Source of the DNA: Corticium candelabrum | Lineage: Eukaryota; Porifera; Homoscleromorpha; Homosclerophorida; Plakinidae | Length of the DNA: 64,000 bases | NCBI RefSeq assembly: GCF_963422355.1 | Contig: NC_085086.1 | Location: 9,407,936 to 9,471,935, forward strand | Direction of reading: 5' to 3' | Shown: one piece after another, positions 10,658-23,500 of the stretch | How the letters are laid out: every line of letters begins with the position of its first letter | Position numbering within the stretch: the first letter of the stretch is position 1 | Program-made: the position numbers and the translations under genes | Notes under the pieces: model-generated | Told to the model about the DNA's origin: nothing | The model's input: only the letters and a program-made list of their open reading frames with translations | Databases searched by the model: none

Positions 10658-13600
10658 ATTGCTAACTAGCTAACAAAACAACACTATCACTGTCTCCGTT
10701 TGCTACTGTACTCTCCAGGAGATATAGCGCATGCTCATTGAGCGTGATAACGCCCCTTTCGACGGACAGTCGTTTTTGTCTTTGCAGCAGCAGTCTGCAG
10801 GTAATAACGTCATGAAAGAGAGTGAGAAGGAAATATGGTGTGACCCCAAATTCGTGTGACCTATATTTGACTCAGCACGGTTATTAACCGAAATTGCTGA
10901 ATTTTGTATGCTGACAAGATCACTCTGTTGGCATCTACCAGACCTCTGGTAATGTCTAATCTTCCCAGCGTAAGAATTCCAACTCCTGAGTCTTTTACAA
11001 CTGCATGCATAGGCATGATGCACAGGGATGTAGTAAAAGATTCATGTCATCCATGTTCAAGCATTGTGGTGAGCATATTCTCCGAATTCGCACAGGAACA
11101 GCTCGTGCTTTCTCTCAAGGCGCCTAAATTGATATTTGGCTCTGAATACGACGTATGCAGGTGTTTCTATCTCATTTTGATATCTATCATTGCTTGACCA
11201 TGCAGAGTCACGACGTGCAGCACGTCATCGTTGGTACAATGAGTTGTACTATACGCAGAAACTCTGTTACTATCAGAGCAGCTAGAACTTTCACCCCTGC
11301 TTTTCCTAGGTAAAGTTGAACTAGATTACGTCAATTCCTTGTAAACGCTACGCGACTACTTTCTTTGCAACGGGTAAAAAGAGCATTTCAGCACTTCAAT
11401 CTTACTCTCTCATCGGTTTCCGTTGTCGTCTTCTTTGTTGAATAGCTAGTTCGTTCAAGCGACATATTTTACACGTCATAGCGGTGAGTTGTTGCACAAG
11501 AAATGACTCAGAATTGCCGTAAAAAACTCTAGGCGAGCGTTCTGCGATCTGCGGCGTTCCAGATAACTGAACTTAGTCAAATGCAGTCATTTTAACTGAA
11601 CTTAGTCAACTGTAGTCATTTGAAATCTAGAGCTGTTGCCGAGAAGGTAGGAAGTCAAGACAATGGGTGTCCGACGATTGGGGCCGTTACCACGGACGTT
11701 TCACTGACTGTAACTCAAACAGATCTTGGCTGGCATGCAGGGTAACAACACGATTTGTAAGTAAAATGTTGTTGATGCGCGATACATAAGTAACTAGGCT
11801 GAAAGATAATGTGAGCAATTTAGACGCTATTGTCCGGTGAACGATGCGTTTGTTCGATGAACGGGGTATGCAAAGCTCCGCACAGTTTTCAATCTCACGC
11901 TAAGCAGAGAAGAGGTACAATGCTCTCTTTTGGTCTGCTCAATTACAAGTTGGATACTTACATATATGATGTGGTGGGGACTGAGTTCAAAATCGGATAA
12001 CTGACAACTCGCGTGCGGAATATGATGGTGTCCGAGGAACGAGGCCGCTCTCTACATGCCCTGAATCTACTGCTCGAAACAAGATGCAATAAAACTGAAG
12101 CACATTACAGTACAATTTTCTTATAGAAATCTTTCTTCAAAAATCTAAAAATATTTTTCCCGGGTAGGTGCACCATTAGAACTATCATTTAAAAATTTAA
12201 AATAATTTTTGATTTTTGTATGTCAGTGGACCTTTAAAATATATTATCATACTATATAATATAACCTAGAGCCGGCGCCTTTCAGCAAATAGTAAAGGTA
12301 CATTGTTAATAGTGTTCTGTCCAAAATCTCAAGTGCCAAACCGTTTCCGAAAATTCTTACATATTATTGCTTTAGGTATACAATGTCCGTCTCTTGAACA
12401 TATAAGAAACGGCGGCTTTGTTCTGAAAAAAGACAACAGATATGTAGACACCAAAGCGCGCTACACCTGCAACAGAGGCTACGATATCTTGATGGATGCA
12501 AAGAGGTCATCTTACAGCCGCCAATGCCGTCAACATAAAGACACGAAGAAATGTGAAGGATACTGGAGCGGAAGAAATCCGTGCTGCATACGTAAGTTTT
12601 ATATCCATAGTAACAATACAATAATCAATTCATTTCTAATTTAGCAAGATCGTGTCCGAATCCTAAGCCATTTTTGAACGGAATGGTTATTGGAGAAAAT
12701 TTCTTTTACCCTGAAACAATTTTAATCAATTGTAGTAAAGGGCATGAATTGACGAAAGATGGGCCAGTTTATAAATGTGATGAAACAGGGTCTTGGGTTC
12801 CTCTATCTGGTCAATTGGCAAAAAAGCATAAACCCGTTAATTTGCGTGCTGCGGCAGAACTGCAACTAGTCCAAACCTGTCTAAGAAGAAAGAGCATTCA
12901 AACAAAAAATTCGACAATTCTCAAACAAATTTCGCAAGTTGCGAACGTAAGAACATTTCACGTTTCTAAAACAATTTTATACTCTTTGGCGTGTTTAGCG
13001 GTCAACTGCGGAAAGCCGAAAAATCCTGTAGATGGACAATGTTCAGGAACTTACTATAAGTTTAAAGGAGTTGCGCTATGTACATGCAATCGGGGATACT
13101 GCATAGTTGGACCAAACGAAACTCAATGTAACTCATCAGGAGAATGGTCGAATAAGGCACCAAGCTGCAAAAGTAAATATGGTATTGAGATTGGCATATA
13201 AAATACTGCAGTTTTGAATTTAATATTTTGGAATTCAAATGTCCACCTCTTAGCGATCCCGAACACGGTATAGTACAGTTGAGCTCAGAACAAAGGTTTG
13301 TAGATGGTACGGCAGTTTACAGCTGCCATTCCGGCTATGACCTAAATATGGATAAAAACATTCAAAGATTTACTCTAACTTGCTTACAACTCGATAACCC
13401 TTACAAATGCAACGGAGCGTGGAGCGAAAAACCGACATGTTGTATACGTACGTCCTGTTTGTGTTAATTTTGTGACACTAAACCTGGTTCACAATATTGA
13501 CACCGACGTCGACGTCGACGTCGAAAATAGAAATGAATCCTATTCCAGCGTCGACGTCGGCGTCAACATCAAAGGATGCCGCCGACGTCGAGGCGGTTTC

Positions 13601-16600
13601 TTTGAAGTTTGACGGTCAACTGAGCGTCGGCGTAATATTGCGAACCAGGCTTAATAACAGAATTGTATTACCATAGCACGGTCATGTCCGGATCCTAACA
13701 ATTCTAACTTCAGAAATGGAAGTATAGAGGGAAATGCCTATTTCTACCCCGAAACAATCTTCCTAAATTGCAGTGAAGGTCACGAGATCATCGAAGGAGG
13801 ATCCTATTTTCAGTGCAATCAAAGTGGCCAGTGGCATGAAATATCAAAACCCAGTGACGAGGCAGCACAACAAGCCAATGAGAGAATCAACTCAGAACGT
13901 GTGAAAGTAAAAGCCTGCCTATCGCCAAAGTCAAATTCAATCAAAACAAGGCACTTTCTCACCACAGTGAGACAATTTCCTACATGCCAACGTAAGAATA
14001 TAACAATTACGTATTAACTTAGTATGTATATTGAGTGTATTGTACCTTTTAGCTAAAAATTGTAGGAAACCTGTTGTTGACAGTCACTGTACTCTGGTTT
14101 CAACGAGCTTCCATTATCCAAGTACAGTGATGTTTGACCGCACCGATGGATACTGCGTTGTTGGCAGTAACAGCTCTCAATGCAATTCACAAGGACTTTG
14201 GTCAAATGTGTCACCAACCTGCGAACGTAAGATATAATTTTTGATTGATTAAGCAAACAGTTTTAATAACAGTTGGAAATTGGCGCAAACAGATTGCTTC
14301 TGACTGAACCACATTGTTACGTACAGAAGCAAATTTTATGTGATTTGGACTAACGCGCGCAAATAGGCGTAATTAACTTTGAAACTATGCGCGTCCAAGA
14401 GATTAGTTTTTCAAAATTGACGAGTCAAATAACATAATAAATTACCTAAATCGTTATCATAAACTGAAATAATGGCTTTAGTAATTTATTTTGAGTACGT
14501 AATTGTATGTCGTGGCTTGGAAACTTTCCTTCTTTTAATATATTAGTTAGATCATAACCCTGAGCAGTATAGACGCTCTAGAGAGCCACTGATATGCTTA
14601 AATCAAAAATTAGTATAAATTTTTATCTGATGGTTCTCAAGGCGCACAAATACCAGAAAAAGTAATTTTAGATTTTTGAAAGTACGGCTTCTATAATAAT
14701 TACACCGTAATGTGCTTCTGGTTTATTGCATCCGGTTTCGAGGACCAGATTTGGGGCGTGTACATATGACATGTAGGTCAGAACGGAAGTCGTGTTAGCG
14801 CAAGTGAAATAGGTAACGCACAAGACTCGAATGTGTACTACGGTTAGAATGGCTAGACGATGTGTGGCAGCTGCGTGCTATAGTACGGTGAAAGACTGTA
14901 TAAGGCTCTTTCAGTTTCCGAAGACCACGAACAAAGACGAAAGTGGCCGGAACAACATACAAACGAGATCGCTGGGAAGACCCAAGTGATTCTTCCATGT
15001 TGTATAGTCGCTATTTTGGAGAAGTCTGCTTTGAAGATGAGCCAGGATTGTTCGAGCAATTTAGTCTTGGCTACCGGGCGCCGAAATTGAGACTAATACC
15101 GTGCATAATGATTGAGACAGTGCGAGAGCTGAGCAGTTAGAAAAACCAAGAAAGATGAGATTGGCTAACGAAAAACGTGAAAAAAGACAGTAGGTTGTAT
15201 TTAGATTTTACAGAAGTGTACATGTAGTGATAAATGAAATTGACCTAGCTTTATAAGTCTCTGAACAATTTGTACAGTGGTACAGAATCTTCTAACTGCT
15301 GACAAAAGGCATGACAGCCAGTTTACACCATCATGCTAATTGATAGTATAAATTATATCTGTATATCTCCTGTGCAGCAGAGAAATCCATTGTTGAAGTC
15401 AGCATTGTTTGTAAAATTAATTAGTATTGTTTCTCTTGAATTGGAGGAGGATCAGTTCTAGGCAATGCCATAGTCCGGTTGTACGCAGTCTTCAGAACCC
15501 ACACATCTGGGCAGACATCAGATAATCCTGATGCAGTTTTGTAAAGTATGTCCTGGCAACAGCCACAATGAAGACCAGAGGTCAGGAAAAACAACTACAT
15601 GTAGTTGTACACCTAAACAAAATTCCGCTAAATGACTTGTAGTAACAGCCAAAACTGTTTAATACCACAATAAATCAAGTAGTCGTTCGTTTTTCTCGTC
15701 TTCGGGTGCTACAAGCGATGGCGTCTCAGTGACGACAGGTTCAAAGCTAGACAGCCCCACCTATTTTACGGCTTCACTTTCGTCATTTCCCGAGCCATTC
15801 TTCAAATCACCAGTCTCCAATCCATACGATACTGAAGGTTCCACGCACAAAGACCATTTCAAACCGTCCTACAACGATGATCCCAAGGCTGACGTAACTG
15901 TAACAATGGTGTTTTGCCCAGTAACGATTGTACCTCGTGAAGAGTATGATCGTGCAAAGTTTTCTTGAGATCACCGACGCCTTCATCACTAGACAGAGCC
16001 GCTTGCTCTGTCGCGTTCACTGCCTGAGCTAGTCAGCGAAACGTTTTGCGCTAACGCGACATTCGTTCTCACTTTTACGTCATATGCAGAGCACCGCCCC
16101 TGTTATCGGACACCATCAATCATCGGACAGCCACAAGACGTAGACGAAGTAAGACTGAGCTTTGCTGAAGCCCACAGTAAGAAGTATTAGTAAATACTGT
16201 GATTCCAGACGCGGGAATTCCAATCGATTGAAACGGTTATGCTAGGACGTTAAACATGATCCTTCTCTGCGATCCCGTCCATCGGATACCACTATAGCGC
16301 GGCACGTTCCTCGGACACAATCATATTCCGGACACGAGTTCTCAGTTATTCGTTTTTGAACGCAGTCCCTACCACATCATAAATGTAGGTATAAAAGTTG
16401 TAATTGAGCACACCGAAAGAGAGCATTGTACCTATTCTCTGCTTAGAGTGAGATTGAAAACAGTGTGGAGCCTTGCATACCCCGTTCATCGGACAAACGC
16501 ATCGTTCACCGGAGAGTAGCGTAGAAATTGCACACACGCATCCTTCAGCCTAGTTACTTGTATATTGCTAATAAACAACTCTTTACCTGCAAATCGTGTT

Positions 16601-17503
16601 GTTACCCTGCATGTCAGCCAAGATCTGTATGCGTTACAGTCAGTGAAACGCCTGTGGTAACGACCCCAATCGTCGGACACCCATTTTCTTGCCTTCCTGC
16701 CTTCTCAGCAACAGCTCTAGGTTTCAAATGACTGCATTTGATTAAATTGAGTTATCTGAAACGCCCCAGAACGCAGAACACTTGCCTGGAGTGCTTGATG
16801 GCAATTCTGAGTAATTTCTCCTACAACGACGCCCCACTAGGACGTGAAAAAGATGTCGCTTGAACAAACTAGCCGTTCAACAAAGAAGACGATAACCGAA
16901 ACCGATGAGAGGGCAGGATTGAAGTGCTAAAACTCTCTTTTACCCTTTGCAAAGTAAGTCGATTGCCGCGTAGCGCGCGTTGACAAGCACTTGACGTTAT
17001 CTAATTCAACTTTATCTAGGAGAAGCAATGGTGAAGGTTCTAGCTGCTATGATAATAAACAAAGTTCCTGCATTCGGTACAGCTGGCTGTACCAACGATG
17101 ACGTGTTGCACTTCGTGACGGTGCAAGGTCAGGCAATGGTAGATATCAAACTAAGATAGAAACACCCGCACACGTCTTATTCAGAGCCAAGTAACAATCT
17201 AGGGGCCTTGAAAGGAAAGTACGGGCTGCTCCTGTGCGAGTTGGGAGAATGTGCTCACCGCAAATCTCGAACATGGATGACGTGAATCGTCTGCTACATC
17301 CGGTGCATCAAGACTGTGCAGTTGTGCTGCAAGACACTCAGTAGTTCAAATTCTTACGCAGGGAAGACTAATTAGTACCGGAGGGCTAGTAGATGCCAAC
17401 AGAGTGAGTTTGTCAGCAGAGAAAATTCAGCAGTTTCCGCTATTGACCGTTGCTGAGTCAACTAAAGGTGAAACGAATTGGGGGCCGTACGATATTTCCT
17501 TCC

Positions 17504-17552
<49 letters not shown>

Positions 17553-20500
17553 GACATTACTACCTGCAGACTGTTGCTGCAAAGAAAAAGACTGTCTGAC
17601 GAAAGGGCGTTACCTCGACTCAATGAGCGTGCGCTATCTCTCCTGGAGAGTAGCAAACGGAGACAGTGATAGTGTTGTTGTGTTAGCTAGTCACCTATAA
17701 ACCTATCTCAGGTGCAAAGTTGCAGAATTGCCTTTGCGTTTTCATGGGGGACGTCGTGTCCGGTGAATGATAGTGGTGGTGTCCGATGAACGGGGTCGCA
17801 GAGAAGGATCATGTTTTCCGTCCTAGCATAACCGTTTCAAGCCTTTGGATGTCCCGCGTCTGGAATCACAGTCTTTACTAATCCTTCTTACTGTGGTCTT
17901 TAACAAAGCTCAGTCTTACTTCGTTTACTTCTTGCACGGCTGTCCGATGATTGATGGTGTCCGATAACAGGGGCGTCGCTCTATCATTCATCGGACACGA
18001 CCTTCCCATGAAACAACGCAAAGGCAATTCTGCAACTTGGCATCAGATATAGGGTTATTGCTAACTAGCTAATGCAACAACACTATCACTGTCTCCGTTT
18101 GCTACTGTACTCTCCAGGAGAGATAGCGCATGCTCATTGAGCGTGATAACGCCCCTTTTGGCGGACAGTCATTCTTGTCTTTGCAGCAGCAGTCTGCAGG
18201 TAATAACGAAAGAGAGTGAGAAGGAAATATGGTGTGACCCTAAGTCGTGTGACCTATACTTGACTCAGCACGGTCATTAACGGAAATTGCTGAATTTTGT
18301 ATGCTGACAAGATCACTCTGTTGGCATCTACCAGACCTCTGGTAATGTCTAGTCTTCCCAGCGTAAGAATTTGAACTCCTGAGTCTTTTACAACTGCATG
18401 CATAGGCTTGATGCACAGAGATGTAGTAAAAGATTCATGTCATCCATGTTCAAGCATTGTGGTGAGCATATTCTCCCAATTCGCACAGAAACAGCTCGTG
18501 CTTTCCTCTCAAGGCGCCTACATTGTTATTTGGCTCTGAATAGGACGTATGCAGGTGTTTCTATCTCAGTTTGATATCTACCATTGCTTGACCTTGCACC
18601 GTCACGACGTACAGCACGTCATCGTTGGTACAACGAGTTGTACTATCAGAGCAGCTAGAACCTTCACCGTTGCTTCTCCTAGGTAAAGTTGAACTAGATT
18701 ACGTCAAGTCCTTGTAAACGCTACGCGAATATTTTCTTTGCAAAGGGTAAAATAGAGCATTTTAGCACTTTCATCGTGCCCTCTCATCGGTTTCGGCTGT
18801 CATCTTCTTCGTTGAACGGCTACTACGCACAAATGACATCTTTTACACGTCGTAGAAGGGGCGTGGTTCTATGAGAAATGATTCAGAATTTCCGTCAAGC
18901 ACTCTAGGCGAGCGTTCTGAGTTCTGCAGTGTTTCCGATAACTGAATTTAGTCAACTGCAGTCATTTGAAACCTACAGCTGTTGCCGCAAGGTAGTAAAG
19001 GCAAGAAAATGGGTGTTTGACGATTATGGCCGTTGCCACGGGCGTTTCACAAACAGTAACTGTTACAGATCTTGGCTGACATGCAGGGTAACAACACGAT
19101 TTGTAGGTAAAAAGGTTTTTGATGAGCGATACTATAAGTAACTAGGCTGAAAAATGCGTGTGCAAAATTTAAACGCTATTGTCCGGTGAACGATGCGTTT
19201 GTTTGAAGAACGGGGTATGCAAAGCTCCGCGCAGTTTTCAACCTCACTCTAAGCAGAGAAGAGGTACAATGCTCTCTTTTCGTTTGCTGAATTACAAGTT
19301 GGATACCTAGTTCAGTTCAAAATTGGATAACTGACAACGCGCGTCCGCAATATGATGGTGTCCGAGGAATGGGGTCGCTCTCTACATGGCCCGAATATAC
19401 TGCTAGAAACTAGATGCGATAAATAGGAGGCACATTACAGTTTAGTTTTCTTATAGAAATCTTACTTTTAAAAATATAAAAATTATTTTTTTTCGTGTAT
19501 GTAATCCATTAGAACTATTGTATAAAAATTAAATTATTTTTAATTTTTGTATGTCAGTGGACCTTTAAAATATATTATCTTTCTATATAACATAAAGTAA
19601 ATCCGACACCTTTGATCAAATAGTAAATATAAATTGTTAAGAGTATTCTGTCCAAAGCCTCACGTGCCGGACTGCTTCAGCAGATTCTGACATATTATTG
19701 CTGTATATTAAATAAATATGGTATTAAGATTGATATATAAAATACTAAAGTTTTGAATTTATTTAGAAATTCAATGTTCACCTCTTAGCGATCCCGAACA
19801 TGGTACAGTACAGTTGAGCTCAGAACAAAGGTTTGTAAATGATACGGCAGTTTACAGCTGTCATTCCGGCTATGACCTAAATATGGATAAAAAGATTCAA
19901 AGATTTACTCGAATTTGCTTACAAGCCGATAACCCTCACGAATGCAAAGGAACGTGGAGCGAAAAACAGCCATGTTGTATACGTACGTCCTGTTTGTGTT
20001 AATCTTGTGACACTAATAACAGACTTGTATTACAATAGCAAGGTCATGTCCGGATCCTAACAATTCTAACTTCAGAAATGGAAGTATAGGGGGAAATGCC
20101 TATTTCTACCCCGAAACAATCTTCCTAAATTGCAGTGAAGGTCACGAGATCGTCGGCGGAAGATCCTATTTTCAGTGCAATCAAAGTGGCCAGTGGCATG
20201 AAATATCAAAACCCAGTGACGAGGCAGCACAACAAGCCAATGAGAGAATCAACTCAGAACGTGAGAAAGTAAAATCCTGCATATGGCCAAAGTCAAATTC
20301 AATCAAAACAAGGCACTTTATCAACAACATAAGACAATTTCCTATCTGCCAACGTAAGAATATAACAATTACGTATTAACTCAGTATTTATATTGAGTGC
20401 ATTGTACCTTTTAGCTAAAAATTGTAGGAAACCTGTTGTTGACAGTAACTGTACTCTGGTTTCAACGACCTTTCATTATCCAAGCACAGTGATGTTTGAC

Positions 20501-23500
20501 CGCACCGATGGATACTGCGTTGTTGGTAGTACTAGCTCTCAATGCAATTCAGAAGGACTTTGGTCAAATGCGTCACCAACCTGTGAACGTAAGATATAAT
20601 TTTTGATTGATTAAGCAAACAGTTTTAATAACAGTTGGAAATTGGCGCAACAGATTGCTTCTGACTGAACCACATTGTTACGTACAGAAGCAAATTTTGT
20701 GTGATTTGGACTAACGCGCGCAAATAGGCGTAATTAACTTTGAAACTATGCGCGTCCAAGAGATTAGTTTTTCAAAATTGACGAGTCAAATAACATAATA
20801 AATTACCTAAATCGTTATCATAAACTGAAAAAATGGCTTCAGTAATTTAGTGTGAGTACGTAATTGTATGTCATGGCTAGGAAATTTTCTTCTTTTAATA
20901 TATTAGTTAGATCATAACCCTAAACAGTATAGACGCTCTAGACGGCCACTGATATGCTTGAATCAAAAATTAGTATAAATTTTTATCTGATAGTTCTCAA
21001 GGCGCACACATACCACAAAAACTAATTTTAGATATTTAAAATTACGGTTTCTCTAGTGTAATAGCACCGTAATGTGCTTCTGGGTTATCTCACCGGTTTC
21101 GAGAACCAGATTTGGGGCGTGTACATATGACAGGCGAAGTTAGAACGAAAGTCGTGTTAGCGCAAGTGAAATAGGTAACGCACAAGACTCGAAAGTGTAC
21201 TACGGTTAGAATGGTTAGTTCACGTGTAGCAGCTGCGTGCTACAGCACGGTGAAAGTTGTGAGGCTCTTTCAGTTTCCGAAGACCACGAACAAAGACGAA
21301 AGTGGGCGGAACAACAGACAAACGAGAGATTGCTGGGAAGCCCAAAGTTATTCTTCCGTCTTCTATAGTCGTTATTTCGAAGCAGACTGCTTTGAAGATG
21401 ATCAACGATTGTGCTTCGCAATTTAGTTAAGGCTACCTGGACCCGAAATTATGACGAATACCGTGCATACTGATTGAGACAGTGCAAGGGCTAAGCAGTT
21501 GGAAAACCAAGAAAGATGAGATTGGCATACGAAAACCGTTAAAGAAAGACAGTAGGTTGTATTTAGATTTTACAGAAGTGTACATGTAGTGATGAATTAA
21601 TTAGATTGATCTAGTCCATAAGTCACTAAAAAATTTGTGCAGTGGGACAGAATCTTCGAACTGCTGACAAGAGGCATGACAGACAGTTTACATCATCTTT
21701 CTAATTGATATTAAGAAATATATCTGTATATCTGTTGTGCAGAACAGAAATCCATTGTTGAAGTCATTGTTGGTAGAATTAATTTGTATTGTTTACCATG
21801 AATTGGAGGAGAATCAGTTCTAGGCAATGCCATAGTCCTGCTGTCTGCAGTCTTCAGAACCCACACATTTAGGCAGATGCCAAAGAATCCTGGGTGTTCA
21901 GTGATGCAGTTTTGTCAAGTATTTCCTGTCAACACCCACAATGATGACCAGAAGTCAGCAACAACAACTACATGTAGTTGTACACCTAAACAAAATTCGA
22001 CTACATGACTTTTAATATCAGCCTAAACTGTTTAATATCACGATAAATCTAGCAGTCGTTCGCTTTGCTCGTCTTCGGATGCTACAAGCGATGGCGTCTG
22101 TGGCGACAGGTTCAAAGCTAGACTGCCCCACATATTTTACGGCTTCACTTTCGTCGTCTCCCGAGCCATTCTCCACATCACCAGTATCCACTCCATACGA
22201 TACAGACGGTTCTACGCACACAGACCATTCCAAACCGTCATGCAACGACGATTCCCGAGGCTGACGTAACCGTAACTATGATGTTTTTGCCCGCTAACGA
22301 TTGGACCTCGTGAAGAATATGATCGCGCAAAGTTTTCTTGAGATCACCGACGTCTTCATCACTAGTAGAGAGAGTCGCTTGCTCTGTCGCGTTCACTGCC
22401 TGAGCTAGTCAGCGAAACGTTTTGCGCTAACGCGACATCCGTTCTTACTTTTACGTCATATGGAGAGCACCGCCCCTGTTATCGGACACCATCAATCATC
22501 GGACAGCCACAAGATGTAGACGAAGTAAGACTGAGCTTTGCTGAAGCCCACAGTAAGAAGGATTAGTAAAAACTGTGATTCCAGACACGGAAACTCCAAT
22601 CGATTGAAACGGTTATGCTAGGACGGTAAACATGATCCTTCTCTGCGATCCCGTCCATCGGATACCACTATCATTCATCGAACATGACCTTGCCATGAAA
22701 CAACGCAAAGGCAATTCTGCAGCTTCGCATCAGATATAGGGTTATTGTTAACTAGCTAATACAACAACACTATCACTGTCTCCGTTTGCTACTGTACTCT
22801 CCAGGAGAGATAGCGCATGCTCATTTAGCGTGATAACGCCCCTTTCGACGTACAGTCCTTTTTATCTTTGCAGCAGCAGTCTGCAGGTAATAACGTCATG
22901 AAAGAGAGTGAGAAGGAAATATGGTGTGACCCCAAATTCGTGTGACCTATATTTGACTCAGAACGGTTATTAACGGAAATTGCTGAATTTTGTAAGCTGA
23001 CAAGATCATTTTGTTGGCATCTACCAGACCTCTGGTAATGTCTAGTCTTCCCAGCGTAGAATTCAAACTCCTGAGTCTTTTACAACTGCATGCATAGGCT
23101 TGATGCACAGAGATGTAGTAAATGATTCATGTCATCCATGTTCAAGCATTGTGGTGAGCATATTCTTCCAATTCACACAGGAACAGCTCGAGCTTTCCTC
23201 TCAAGGCGCCTACATTGTTATTTGGCTCTGAATAGGACGTATGCAGGTGTTTCTATCTCAATTTGATATCTACCATTGCTTGACCTTGCACCGTCACGAC
23301 ATGCAGCACGTCATCGTTGGTACAACGAGTTGTACTAAACGCAGAAACTCTGTTACTACAAGAGCAGCTATAACCTTCACCCCTGCTTGATTTAGGTAAG
23401 GTTGAACTAGATTACGTCAATTTCTTCTAAACGTTACGCGACGACTTTCTTTGCAAAGGGTAAAAAAGAGCATTTTAGCACTTCAATCTTACCCTCTCAT

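Larger units (their letters stand above)
8477..12375. other. Long intron and spacer between units 2 and 3
   Basis: About 3.9 kb with the same order of blocks as the previous spacer: THAP relic at 9105-9400, palindrome variant near 9842, acidic module, and spacer element 10324-12057 with (TA)n at 10597-10652. A short direct duplication of the GAACTTAGTCAA stretch near 11570-11620 is specific to this copy. Confidence 0.65.
16084..19387 (+). mobile_element. Spacer element, unit 4 copy, split by a nested inverted copy
   Basis: The direct copy starts at 16084 (ATGCAGAGCACCGCCCC), is interrupted at about 16294, resumes at about 17984 (ATTCATCGGACACGACC) and ends at 19387 (GTCGCTCTCTACAT). Removing the interruption restores a colinear element like that of the other units. 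Confidence 0.55.
14227..19766. other. Long intron and spacer between units 3 and 4, with nested inversion
   Basis: At 5.5 kb it is the longest spacer. It holds a THAP relic (14850-15140), the acidic module (15700-15970), and the spacer element from 16084 to 19387 interrupted by an inverted second copy (16295-17983). Nothing else coding is visible. Confidence 0.7.
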
